From contig JAFRQR010000025.1 of assembly GCA_017428545.1 (NCBI GenBank), positions 124,001 to 188,000 on the forward strand: DNA of 64,000 nt, in the 5' to 3' direction. This DNA is from Clostridiales bacterium (GTDB taxonomy: Bacteria; Bacillota; Clostridia; Saccharofermentanales; Saccharofermentanaceae). The translations under genes were made by a program, and so were the position numbers. This document shows, piece by piece, positions 34,596 to 42,570 of this stretch (position 1 is the first letter of the stretch; each line of letters starts with the position of its first letter). The notes beneath the pieces are model-generated. The model saw nothing but the letters and a program-made list of their open reading frames with translations, had not been told where the DNA came from and did no database searches.

Positions 34596-35345
34596 TTACA
34601 AAAGCTCGCTGTGATATACCAGCATCGCAAGAACTGCCGGAGCCGCCGTCTCGGTGCGGAGGATGCGTTTGCCCAGGGTTACAAGCTTGGCACCAGTTTC
34701 TTCTGCCAGCTTTGCTTCTTCCTCGGCAAAACCGCCTTCCGGCCCGATGAAGATGCCGATCTTCGGGAGTTTTCCGAAATCGACCGAAGATAAGATCTTC
34801 CCGAGGCTTCCTTCTTTTTCCTCTTCCCACGGGAAAAGCACCAGGTCACAATTTTCTTTTGCATCGGCGAGTGCTGCCTTTAAGTCCATCGGAGATGTGA
34901 CCTCGGGAACGGTCCCGCGTCCGCACTGTCTTGCGGCTTCTAGCGCGATCGCCTGCCAGCGGTCGGTCTTCCCTTCTTTTCCGCCTGCTTTGATCTTTAC
35001 GATCGAACGTGAGCACGCGGTCGGAACATATCGCGTAGCGCCGAGCTCGACGGATTTCTGGATCGAAAGGTCCATTCTTTCACCTTTGGCAAGGCCCTGG
35101 TAGACGGTAGCAATAAACTTCGGTTCATTACCGTTCGGATGCCGGTCACGAATGGAAACGGCGACAAGTCCTTTTGACGCGGAAACGATCGAGCAGATAT
35201 GATCGATACGGTTTTTGTCACACAGGATCAGCTCCTCGCCGGGGCGCATACGAAGGACATCGTTGAGGTAACGGGCAGGATCCCCCGTGATCTCCCACGT
35301 ATCCTTTTCTACCGGTATGGCTTCATCTAAAAACAGCCTTGTCAT
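34596..35345 (-). CDS. rsmE: 16S rRNA m3U1498 methyltransferase
   Basis: A 249-residue SPOUT methyltransferase that modifies U1498 of 16S rRNA. The N-terminal PUA-like domain contains RYLNDVLRMRPGEEL. The trefoil knot is IGIFIGPEGGFAEEE and LGKRILRTETAAPAVL. MTRLFLDE at 35345 is the start, after AGGAGACGG. A perfect palindrome GCCGAAATTTCGGC at 34569-34582 lies behind the stop, probably the hairpin of a weak terminator. Confidence 0.95.
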   Translation of the reverse strand: MTRLFLDEAIPVEKDTWEITGDPARYLNDVLRMRPGEELILCDKNRIDHICSIVSASKGLVAVSIRDRHPNGNEPKFIATVYQGLAKGERMDLSIQKSVELGATRYVPTACSRSIVKIKAGGKEGKTDRWQAIALEAARQCGRGTVPEVTSPMDLKAALADAKENCDLVLFPWEEEKEGSLGKILSSVDFGKLPKIGIFIGPEGGFAEEEAKLAEETGAKLVTLGKRILRTETAAPAVLAMLVYHSELL

Positions 35346-35378
35346 CTTCCGTCTCCTGATCACCTGGTTTTAAGAAAC

Positions 35379-35404
35379 AGGAGCCCATCGAATGAAGGGC
35401 TCCT
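35379..35404 (-). terminator. Hairpin between the bacteriocin ABC operon and rsmE
   Basis: AGGAGCCC and GGGCTCCT form an 8-bp stem around ATCGAATGAA, with a T-rich tail in both directions. It follows the last gene of the agr-bacteriocin block. Confidence 0.7.
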
Positions 35405-35516
35405 TCTTTCCAGTTCATTTTACACTATTGACGTAAAAATGGATATTTCAGTTAGTATACAGTCTCAGTTAACACAAAAGACGTTCATGTTTTCAAAGTA
35501 CAATAAATCGTGCTCC

Positions 35517-36164
35517 TCAGAGCTGGGAAAGAGAAACGATCCTGTCCGCTCTTCTTGCCAGTTCCGGGCTGTGTGTGACCATGATGATGGTCTTGTTGTA
35601 CTCGTCTCGGAGTGCAAGCAGAAGACGGAAAACGGACTCGGCCGTCTTGACGTCCAGCGCGCCCGTCGGCTCATCGGCCAGAATGATGTCACCGGGCTTC
35701 AAGATGCAGCGCGCGATCGCCACACGCTGCATCTCTCCGCCGGATAGTGTGTTGACCTTCTCGTTCTTGAGCTCGAGGAGGCCGACCTTTTTGAGGACGG
35801 AGGAGGCTCTCTTTTTCTTTTCTTTATCGGAGATGTCCAGGAAATACATACCACACAGAAGATTATCCATCACGGTCGCATCGTTGATCAGCGCGTAGGA
35901 CTGAAACAGATAGTTGATGGTATTTCTTCTAAGATTTGTTGCTTTACTGCTCTCTACTTTCGGGTTTTTCTTCCCGCCAAGAAGGATCGTCCCTGAATCA
36001 CTAGGTTCCAGAAGACCGATCATGTTAAGAAGCGTAGACTTTCCGCATCCGGAAGGTCCCATCAGCGCGATGAACTCACCTTCCCTGACCGTCAGATCAA
36101 AATCCCTGATGATCGTTCTTTTGCCGAAGCTTTTATTCAAACCCTTGATCTCAACTGCATTCAT
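35517..36164 (-). CDS. ABC transporter ATP-binding protein, bacteriocin-associated
   Basis: A 215-residue ATPase with Walker A MGPSGCGKST, Q-loop YLFQSYAL, signature LSGGEMQRVAIARC, Walker B IILADEPTGALD and H-loop in MVTHSPEL. It belongs to the MacB/LolD-like class and partners the DUF1430-type permease directly upstream; its AAGGAGG overlaps the permease stop. Lactococcin 972-type bacteriocin clusters, as I recall the family, carry this ATPase and permease for export or self-protection. It closes the agr-bacteriocin block. Confidence 0.88.
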   Translation of the reverse strand: MNAVEIKGLNKSFGKRTIIRDFDLTVREGEFIALMGPSGCGKSTLLNMIGLLEPSDSGTILLGGKKNPKVESSKATNLRRNTINYLFQSYALINDATVMDNLLCGMYFLDISDKEKKKRASSVLKKVGLLELKNEKVNTLSGGEMQRVAIARCILKPGDIILADEPTGALDVKTAESVFRLLLALRDEYNKTIIMVTHSPELARRADRIVSLSQL

Positions 36165-36167
36165 GGG

Positions 36168-38387
36168 TCATTCCTCCTTAAAATCACTGATAACATGCGA
36201 CAGTTCCTGCCCGGTCATGTACTTTTTGAAGATAATAAACTCCAAAACGATCAAGACAAGGATCATGAGAATACCGTATCTTGCGCCTTTGATCAGCAGG
36301 AAGAGAACTTCCAGGACCGAAACAAGGAACAGCAAAGAAAGCGGACTTCCGTACATCCGGAAGAAATCATATCCCAGGAACTTTTTGACGTTGAGGCGGT
36401 TTCTGTTTGCCAAGCTGAAGATACTTGCCAGACAGAGCATCAGTCCGATCACGATTACGGAAAGGATCGCAAATGCGGCTACAAATGCACCGACCGCAGC
36501 TGCAAGATCGTCACGGATACCGTCCATGTACTTTTCCACTTTAAGATAATTCAGGTGGTTATCCTTAAGATGGTACTTTGCCATATAACCGTCGGACAGG
36601 ATCCCTGTTTCCACCACCGACGGATCCATCTTGATATATCCATCAAGGCCCGAAGCTTTCAGGCTTTCGTTGATGAAGAATGTCGAATTTTCCGGTGTAC
36701 AGATAAGGATGACAGGATCCTTACAATACTTCGATACATCCTGCGTCAGTCCCCATGTAAACAGTTCTTTCTCGGGCGTATACTCGATAAATTCGAACTG
36801 TCTTTCCTTATTGAAGATCGTATCAATATCGCCTTCATGGATGCTGTTCGTTGAAAACTCGATCAGCCACTTTTTCACTGCTTCTTTTCTTTCAGTTGTC
36901 CAGGTTTCCGGGATCAGATACAGCCGGACACCGGAGTCTGCTCTGGTATACGCCTCATCATCTACTTTCAGGCCCATCTTTCTGGCATAGCTTTCCGAAT
37001 ACGTAAACATCCAGAGCGCTTCCGTCGGGACATCTTTATAAGCGCCGTACTCTCTCCATGCCTCGATAAGTTCGTCATCATAGTAATCGGTATGAACGAG
37101 ATATACGCCGTCGTTTTTGTAAATGCTCTTATACCAGTCAAAAATGTCCTGATCCATGGAACGCGAATCGCCCGCAAAAGTACTGCCATCCTCGCCGATC
37201 TCTATACTGCCCATGACCAGATAGTCAGAGACCTCTTCCCAGCTTTTCATCAGTTTTCTGTTCTCGCTGATCTTCCGGATCGGTTTATCGATCCGAAGTC
37301 CGATGACGATAACAGCGATACTCACGGCCAGGTATCCGACGATCCCAAGTCCGTACAGGGTCCTGGTCGGGTACCTCTTCTTTATCGCTCCGGTCGGGCT
37401 GATCGAAAATATGATCAGAAGCGAGATACCAACGGCAACAAGCGTCAGAAGAAGATTACCAAATCCAAAGAGCATAAAGCGCGGGATAAGTGCTTTTCGC
37501 AAAGAAGAAGCACTCATAAGCGAACCAGCAAGGATCATACCGGGTATCACAAACACCGAGCACCATATAAAGTCCTGAAACAGGTCAAACGCGAAGCTGC
37601 TGCGTGACCATCCGAGAAGGATCATCTTACCGAGTTTATCGATCGCACGGAGCGTGAGGACGATGTAAAATGCGACTTGGATCAGGAACACCGCTGCGAC
37701 AGATCCGATAACCGCCATGCTCTTTACAGAGCCGGTCACTGACCCTCCTCTAGTCGCTTTGACGATATCATCTTCGCTTACATTTAGGATCCCGGCGCAT
37801 TTACTAACGATATTCGAAATAACTTCGGTGTCATTACAAAGGATCGTATATTCGCCGGACATGGAATTGTTCTCCGAAGTAAGAGAATCAAGTTTTTTGA
37901 TAACGACCCGGTCGCCGAAAGGGATATTCGGAATGTCTTTTATGGTAAAAGCACTTCCCTTATCCACGCCGAGAGTCGCTTCTGGATCATCGGAAGAAAG
38001 AAGGGCGCGGATCATATCTTTCCCGACGATCTCGCTGCCACTATATCTAAAGGAGACATCATTGCTTTCGAAGTCTCCGAATACGCCAAACTTAAGTCCG
38101 GATACATCTCCGGTCGCTCCTCGAAGTTCCTCCTTCTTGATAAAGAAGGCATGACCGTTTGCTGCTGCATCGTTGAAGCAGTCTTTTACCTCATAGCCCT
38201 GCTCTTCGGAGATCTCTTCGAGATAGATCGTCACCGACGGTCTGTCTTTTCCATAACGGTTCCATGCTTCTCTGTAATCCGTATTCAGCATGTCAAACGC
38301 CAGCAGGGCGAGCAGTACGCCCTGCATGGCGATGATGACATAACCAAGGAAACGAGAAGCGGTGCCTTTTAAAAACACTTTACTCAT
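36168..38387 (-). CDS. Bacteriocin-associated integral membrane protein (DUF1430-like)
   Basis: A 739-residue permease. An N-terminal helix (FLGYVIIAMQGVLLALLA) and an outside domain (60-215) lead to a group of helices near 225-375. A second outside domain (380-615) includes a phrase VYLVHTDYYDDELIEAW and leads to three C-terminal helices near 630-725. The two-domain FtsX-like plan, length and gene context match DUF1430 membrane proteins found beside lactococcin 972 genes. With the ATPase at 35517 it would export the bacteriocin or protect the producer; which of the two cannot be told. It starts 15 bp after the bacteriocin stop. Confidence 0.85.
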   Translation of the reverse strand: MSKVFLKGTASRFLGYVIIAMQGVLLALLAFDMLNTDYREAWNRYGKDRPSVTIYLEEISEEQGYEVKDCFNDAAANGHAFFIKKEELRGATGDVSGLKFGVFGDFESNDVSFRYSGSEIVGKDMIRALLSSDDPEATLGVDKGSAFTIKDIPNIPFGDRVVIKKLDSLTSENNSMSGEYTILCNDTEVISNIVSKCAGILNVSEDDIVKATRGGSVTGSVKSMAVIGSVAAVFLIQVAFYIVLTLRAIDKLGKMILLGWSRSSFAFDLFQDFIWCSVFVIPGMILAGSLMSASSLRKALIPRFMLFGFGNLLLTLVAVGISLLIIFSISPTGAIKKRYPTRTLYGLGIVGYLAVSIAVIVIGLRIDKPIRKISENRKLMKSWEEVSDYLVMGSIEIGEDGSTFAGDSRSMDQDIFDWYKSIYKNDGVYLVHTDYYDDELIEAWREYGAYKDVPTEALWMFTYSESYARKMGLKVDDEAYTRADSGVRLYLIPETWTTERKEAVKKWLIEFSTNSIHEGDIDTIFNKERQFEFIEYTPEKELFTWGLTQDVSKYCKDPVILICTPENSTFFINESLKASGLDGYIKMDPSVVETGILSDGYMAKYHLKDNHLNYLKVEKYMDGIRDDLAAAVGAFVAAFAILSVIVIGLMLCLASIFSLANRNRLNVKKFLGYDFFRMYGSPLSLLFLVSVLEVLFLLIKGARYGILMILVLIVLEFIIFKKYMTGQELSHVISDFKEE

Positions 38388-38402
38388 TTCACATGAACCT
38401 GA

Positions 38403-38699
38403 TTATCCGCGGCAGTTCCAATAACACTCGGCAGTAGTAAACCAACCAATGTAGCACTCTGCGTAAGCTCTTACGCCAGGAGCCTTCCAACCGGAAGAAA
38501 CGCTGTTAGCTGTTGCAGTATGTTCAAACAGAGAAGTCTGTACTTCAGAGAAGGAATAATCCAACCAATCGCCTGTACGACCATAATTCCAGTAGACGCT
38601 CTGTCCGTTGTACTTAACCGTCTTAGCAGCAACACCGAGGGAGCTTGCCGCAAGAGTCAGAACTGTAACCAATAATGCAATAGATCTTTTTTTTATAAT
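38403..38699 (-). CDS. Lactococcin-972-like bacteriocin precursor
   Basis: A 98-residue secreted peptide. A signal peptide (KKRSIALLVTVLTLAASSLG, cleavage near VAAK) is followed by about 73 mature residues with the pattern of lactococcin 972: VYWNYGRTGDWLDYSF, SLFEHTATANSV, SSGWKAPGVRAYAE and an aromatic end, CYWNCRG. Three or four cysteines are unusual for the family. In-frame ATG, GTG and TTG are absent at the right place; the codon 6 bases after AAAGGA is ATT (38697-38699), followed by ATA. So either a rare ATT start or a sequence error is implied. It sits between agrB and the DUF1430 permease. The family kills by binding lipid II (known for lactococcin 972). Confidence 0.75.
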   Translation of the reverse strand: MIKKRSIALLVTVLTLAASSLGVAAKTVKYNGQSVYWNYGRTGDWLDYSFSEVQTSLFEHTATANSVSSGWKAPGVRAYAECYIGWFTTAECYWNCRG

Positions 38700-39283
38700 A
38701 TTTGTTCCTTTCTGAGCCGGATCATTCCGGCTCCCATAGTCATGACACAAAGCACGTTCGAGAGCATGATCCCTAGGGCAGGTCCCGAAAGATGAAAGAA
38801 CAGGAACAAAACCATAAGGCATCCCGTCAAAGCCCACATGGCGACGGCCCGTCGTCTGTACACCACACACTCATTCTCGTCGAGTTCTTTATTCGGTGCC
38901 TGTACGGGTGCCATCTTCCCGACAAACAGACCGCAAAGTATCACGACTCCGAGCATCATGGTGATGGGGAGTTCTACAATATGGAGGAGCCATAGTGCGA
39001 GAGCAGCCGACCCGATCGTGATCAGGTAACAGCGACAAGGGGTGTTGGCGTGGAATCCGCCGCAATAACGGCGCATTGCACAAAAGCTGCTTAAGAAAGC
39101 GACCGCCCCGACTATTTCACCGAAAACGAGGGCAAGGATCAGAATCGAAAGAGTATCGACAAGATCTACCAGAAGCTGACAGATCCCGTATGTGTAGAGT
39201 TCTTCATCTTCCGCACTGATCGTCCCGTTCCGCTGAAGCCACCATGTGAGCTTTTCAGAGATCCTCTTCATGCTTGTTGTCAC
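38693..39283 (-). CDS. agrB: AgrB-family peptide-processing membrane protease
   Basis: A 196-residue membrane protein that cuts and cyclises AgrD. The catalytic motif MRRYCGGFHANTPCRCYL carries the His and Cys of the AgrB dyad. Four to six membrane helices are visible. The GTG start at 39283 overlaps the agrD stop (GTGA); an ATG 12 bases on is an alternative. Its 3' end provides the ribosome binding site of the bacteriocin gene and overlaps it by 7 bases. Gene order agrD-agrB is the reverse of Staphylococcus but common in Clostridia. Confidence 0.93.
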   Translation of the reverse strand: MTTSMKRISEKLTWWLQRNGTISAEDEELYTYGICQLLVDLVDTLSILILALVFGEIVGAVAFLSSFCAMRRYCGGFHANTPCRCYLITIGSAALALWLLHIVELPITMMLGVVILCGLFVGKMAPVQAPNKELDENECVVYRRRAVAMWALTGCLMVLFLFFHLSGPALGIMLSNVLCVMTMGAGMIRLRKEQIL

Positions 39284-39423
39284 TTCTTGAATTTTTTGAG
39301 TTTATCTAACGACTTTGGCTCCTTCGGTTGATAAAAATACAGGTGACATGTGCTGTTTGCATTCTTCTCTGCTGTTTTCATTGCCGCTTTTGCCAAAATG
39401 CCGGCCATAACGTTTTTCATCAT
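39280..39423 (-). CDS. agrD: AgrD autoinducing peptide precursor (47 residues)
   Basis: A short gene found by reading the strand directly. ATGATG follows AAGGAGGG by about 6 bases. The peptide starts MMKNVMAGILAKAAMKTA (amphipathic leader), then EKNANSTCHLYFYQPKEP, then a basic tail SLDKLKKFKK. The Cys four-five residues before an aromatic Tyr/Phe pair is the usual thiolactone ring of AgrD; the PKEP that follows is the conserved cut-site tail. The mature signal is probably a ring beginning at or near the Cys. The longer open frame at this place (39302-39496) is a different reading frame and not real. Confidence 0.92.
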   Translation of the reverse strand: MMKNVMAGILAKAAMKTAEKNANSTCHLYFYQPKEPKSLDKLKKFKK

Positions 39424-39486
39424 TAAATACCCTCCTTAAAGTTGTTCGCCAAAACGCGATTCGGTTTACATGTTCATTTAACCACG

Positions 39487-39513
39487 AAAAAAGCACCTGT
39501 TTTGGCAGGTGCT
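39487..39513 (-). terminator. Terminator between agrC and agrD
   Basis: AGCACCTG and CAGGTGCT form an 8-bp stem with loop CCAAAA, and a run of six T follows when read leftwards. It would separate agrA-agrC from agrD-agrB-bacteriocin. The T run and stem include an AAAAGCAC octamer (39489-39496). Confidence 0.9.
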
Positions 39514-39588
39514 AAAATTTAAAGGATTTATGTAAAAATTTACGTTTTTTTCTTTCCGGCCGATCGTTTCCGACGGAAAATCACTTCG

Positions 39589-40866
39589 TTAGACGTAAAG
39601 CAGCACGCTCACGCCGAAGTCTTTTTCCTCGCAGGAAAAATCGATACTGCCGTCGTATTCATCGATCGTCTTTTTCACGCTTCTAAGCCCGATCCCGTGG
39701 TGCTCGCTGTTTTCCTTACGCGTCTGGAATCCGTTATTGTAGTGCTTGACGATGCCGTCGAAACTGTTGTGGACCGTGATGAAGATACAGTCCTTTTCGT
39801 AGTTCATTACGAAGTTTACGTACTTGTTTTCCTCCACTTTTTCGCAAGCCTCGATCGCGTTATCCAAAAGATTTCCGAGGATGACGACCATATCGTCGGA
39901 ATTTGCCTCAAGATCAGTCGGCAGCTGGACCCTGACTTTTACGTCGATCCCTCTGTCGCAGGCATCCTGAAGTTTACTGTTGATGATACTGTCGATGATC
40001 AGATTTCCGGTATCGGAAAAAACCACATTCTGCTTCTGACGGGTCTCCAGTTCCGAAAGATATTTATTGAGTTCTTCGATATTTTTCGTCTCCGCGATAT
40101 TCCGAAGGACCTGGATACGGTTCTTCATGTCATGGCGGAACTGCTGCTCCAGCCCGTGTTTCTTCTCAATGATCGCCGCCTCGCGCATGTAGAACTCTTT
40201 TTCCTGCTTAATAAGGGTTCCTTCTTCTCTGCTCGTAAAGAGTGCCTCCATCGTATCTTTTAAGAAGATCATCAGATATACGGTGCATTCCGCGGCAAAA
40301 AGGATCGCAGGCTCGATGTCGGAGATCTGTTCTCTTCTCATACAGACGGCAACGAGTTCGAATACGACAACGATCGTTACGAGGACCTCCAGAATAACTA
40401 CTTTCCACTCGATCTTCTCTCTCTTTTTTCTCGTCAGCAGCCACTGTGTCAGCGTCATGATCGCCCAGAAGAAAAGAAGGCTCAGGAACAGCGGAATATT
40501 GTCGTTGTTTGCGCCTTTCTGAAGAAAGCTCAGGCTCTCAAATCCGATCAAAACGGCGATCAGTGCTTCTGACAAAGCGAGCATCAGATTGACCGCTAGA
40601 GCCGCCAGGATCTTCTTTTTCAGTGGCGCGTGAAAACTTATGGTAAGCATCAGGATCAATAGGATACTTGTCGCAAAATTCACCCATACATACGGCTTAT
40701 AAAATGTCAGGACAAGTCTTGCGGCAAGCGCGGCAATTACCGTGATGCGCAAAAGTGTCTTCTTGCATCCCCGGCCGCCGAGCACCATGTTGAAAAAGCG
40801 CACACAGATATAGATATCAAAGAAGTTGACCGCCACTCGCGAAAGGAACTGCAAAAATTCATTCAT
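39589..40866 (-). CDS. agrC: AgrC-like sensor histidine kinase (GHKL type)
   Basis: A 425-residue kinase. Six membrane helices fill residues 10-210. The phosphoacceptor is in LEQQFRHDMKNRIQVLRN, and the ATP site has LLDNAIEACEKVEENK (N box) and HHGIGLRSVKKTIDEYDG (G box). This is the AgrC pattern, sensing a cyclic peptide outside the cell. Its start overlaps the agrA stop (ATGA). The peptide it senses should be the product of agrD 170 bp downstream. Confidence 0.92.
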   Translation of the reverse strand: MNEFLQFLSRVAVNFFDIYICVRFFNMVLGGRGCKKTLLRITVIAALAARLVLTFYKPYVWVNFATSILLILMLTISFHAPLKKKILAALAVNLMLALSEALIAVLIGFESLSFLQKGANNDNIPLFLSLLFFWAIMTLTQWLLTRKKREKIEWKVVILEVLVTIVVVFELVAVCMRREQISDIEPAILFAAECTVYLMIFLKDTMEALFTSREEGTLIKQEKEFYMREAAIIEKKHGLEQQFRHDMKNRIQVLRNIAETKNIEELNKYLSELETRQKQNVVFSDTGNLIIDSIINSKLQDACDRGIDVKVRVQLPTDLEANSDDMVVILGNLLDNAIEACEKVEENKYVNFVMNYEKDCIFITVHNSFDGIVKHYNNGFQTRKENSEHHGIGLRSVKKTIDEYDGSIDFSCEEKDFGVSVLLYV

Positions 40867-41585
40867 ACTTCTTCCTTCTCCTTGATCTCCATGAACTGCT
40901 TGCGGATCAAAGGCCTTCTCGCCTGGCTGATCGGGATCACGGTTCCGTCGAACATAACGACCTGCTCGTAGCTGAGTTTTTGGATATAGCGGTAATTCAC
41001 GATATAAGACTTATGGACATAAAGGAACTGCTTATCGCTGACCTTGTCATATACATCATCCAAAGGACTGTAAAACTCGGCTTCTCCGCTGTTTCCGTGG
41101 ATCGTGATCTTTCTTGCCGAACTTGAAAAATAAGTGATGTCCGAGAGGTTATAGCGGTTCTCCGCCGTACCTTTTCTATACGAAAAATACTCGATCTTCT
41201 GGGAATACAGCCGGACGAATTTATCGATCACTCTTTTAACGTCTGCTTCACTTATCGGCTTGGTCAAAAAGTTGATCGGCCGATAATCGAAAAGCTCCAT
41301 CGCATATCCGGATACGCCGGAAATAAAGGCGATCTGCACAGCCTCATCGTCTATCGTCTCACGGATATATTTCGCGACTTCAACGCCGTTTCTTCCTTTG
41401 TATTCGATATCGAGAAAAACCAGGTCGAACTTTCCGGTCTCATATGCTTCACAAAGGGCATCTCCGCAGTCGAAACATTCGATCTCGGCTTTCAGCCCTT
41501 GTTTTTCCAGTAATTTAACAACATACCCTTCGATGATGAACTGCACATTAATATCATCATCGCAAATGGCTACTTTGACACTCAT
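40863..41585 (-). CDS. agrA: LytTR-family response regulator (AgrA-like)
   Basis: A 240-residue regulator. The receiver has DDD near the start, phospho-acceptor in FDLVFLDIEYKGRNG, and FLTKPISEADV. The LytTR DNA-binding domain covers about 135-235, with QFLYVHKSYIVNYRYIQKL typical. It is predicted to switch on the agr and bacteriocin promoters when phosphorylated; no clear binding sites could be picked by eye. First gene of the block, preceded by GAGGG. The 150 bp upstream holds the terminator of the next gene. Confidence 0.92.
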   Translation of the reverse strand: MSVKVAICDDDINVQFIIEGYVVKLLEKQGLKAEIECFDCGDALCEAYETGKFDLVFLDIEYKGRNGVEVAKYIRETIDDEAVQIAFISGVSGYAMELFDYRPINFLTKPISEADVKRVIDKFVRLYSQKIEYFSYRKGTAENRYNLSDITYFSSSARKITIHGNSGEAEFYSPLDDVYDKVSDKQFLYVHKSYIVNYRYIQKLSYEQVVMFDGTVIPISQARRPLIRKQFMEIKEKEEV

Positions 41586-41667
41586 CAGTCATAACCCTCT
41601 ACACACACGATTCTTAAGTAAAACCCCAAATATTATTTTGAACTATTTACTTTATAAAAGCAACACG

Positions 41668-41699
41668 AAAAAAGGACTGTTTCTTTTCGAAACAGTCCT
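41668..41699 (-). terminator. Terminator of the AIM24-like gene
   Basis: AGGACTGTTTC and GAAACAGTCCT form a perfect 11-bp stem, with a T run on the left strand. It separates this gene from the agr block. Confidence 0.92.
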
Positions 41700-41735
41700 A
41701 GAATTTGTCGGTATTATGTCCGCATTAAAGGACGA

Positions 41736-42410
41736 TCAGCGTGCCAGTCCTGCAGTACCGATGATCTGAGCGACCTTGCTGATCGGCATGGTCTGGATCC
41801 AGACGCGGCCGGGGCCCGTGACCTTTGTGTTGAAGAGTCCTTCACCACCGAGAAGAACATTCTTTACACCATGAACCATTTCAATATCCATCTGGACAGT
41901 CTCATCCATCATGGCAAGATAACCTGTATCCAGAAGCATCGTCTGACCCGGCTGCAGCTGATATTCAACTACAGATCCGTCGATCTCGACAAATGCCATA
42001 CCGGAACCGGAAAGTTTCTGCATGATGAAACCTTCACCGCCGAAGAAGCCTGCGCCGAGTTTCTTTCTGAAATGTATGCTGAGCTCGACACCCGGTTCTG
42101 CCGCCAGAAAAGCACTCTTCTGGGCTACGATGCTCTGACCGGGAGCGATCTGGATCGCACGGATCTCACCCGGGAAACTGCTTGCGAAAGCGATAAGGCC
42201 GGCAGAGCCTTCTGCTGTGTACTTATTCTGGAACATGGATTCACCGGAGAACATACGGCCGATTGCCTTGCCGACACCGCCTGCCTGTGTCTGCATTCTC
42301 ATATTCGATGTCATCCAGCTCATGGCGCCACGCTCTGTGATCATGGACTCGCCGGGATTTAACGTGCATACAACTACCGGTAACTGATCGCCTTTAATCT
42401 CGTATTGCAT
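41736..42410 (-). CDS. AIM24/TIGR00266-family protein
   Basis: A 224-residue protein. It opens MQYEIKGDQLPVVVCTLNPG, with GGAGG well placed, and shows the family's repeated beta phrases GESMITERGAMSWMTSN, LIAFASSFPGEIRAIQI, GAGFFGGEGFIMQKLSGSG and VKNVLLGGEGLFNTKVTGPG. These proteins form a beta-solenoid barrel, and the family is widespread with an unclear role in membrane or stress biology. It stands alone here. Confidence 0.85.
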   Translation of the reverse strand: MQYEIKGDQLPVVVCTLNPGESMITERGAMSWMTSNMRMQTQAGGVGKAIGRMFSGESMFQNKYTAEGSAGLIAFASSFPGEIRAIQIAPGQSIVAQKSAFLAAEPGVELSIHFRKKLGAGFFGGEGFIMQKLSGSGMAFVEIDGSVVEYQLQPGQTMLLDTGYLAMMDETVQMDIEMVHGVKNVLLGGEGLFNTKVTGPGRVWIQTMPISKVAQIIGTAGLAR

Positions 42411-42496
42411 AAATATATCCTCCACTTATGGAATAGTATGGTCTTATTCTATCATTAGTGTCAGGATCGGACAAACGGATATATGCGATATAAAAG

Positions 42497-42535
42497 GCGC
42501 AAAAAGTGCTCGACAGGATCGGGCACCGGTGCTTT
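42497..42535 (-). terminator. Weak terminator after the zinc-ribbon membrane gene
   Basis: GTGC and GCAC with two further CG pairs face each other around a 7-base loop, followed leftwards by T5. The left strand also reads an AAAAGCAC octamer across 42529-42536. Confidence 0.5.
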
Positions 42536-42570
42536 TCGAGATGTATCTTCTGAATTGTGAAGACGGCCGC

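Noticed and set aside
38403..38870. Bacteriocin start at an upstream ATG in the same frame (155 codons)
   Set aside because: Those extra 57 residues lie within agrB and contain no signal; the signal peptide begins at the KKRSIALLV segment after AAAGGA.
38420..39423. LytTR (AgrA) binding sites before agrD or the bacteriocin gene
   Set aside because: No repeat matching the usual LytTR pair with correct spacing could be picked by eye, so no site is claimed.
39302..39496. 64-codon frame between agrC and agrB as a gene
   Set aside because: It overlaps the agrC terminator, and another frame there encodes AgrD with clear motifs and an AAGGAGGG site.
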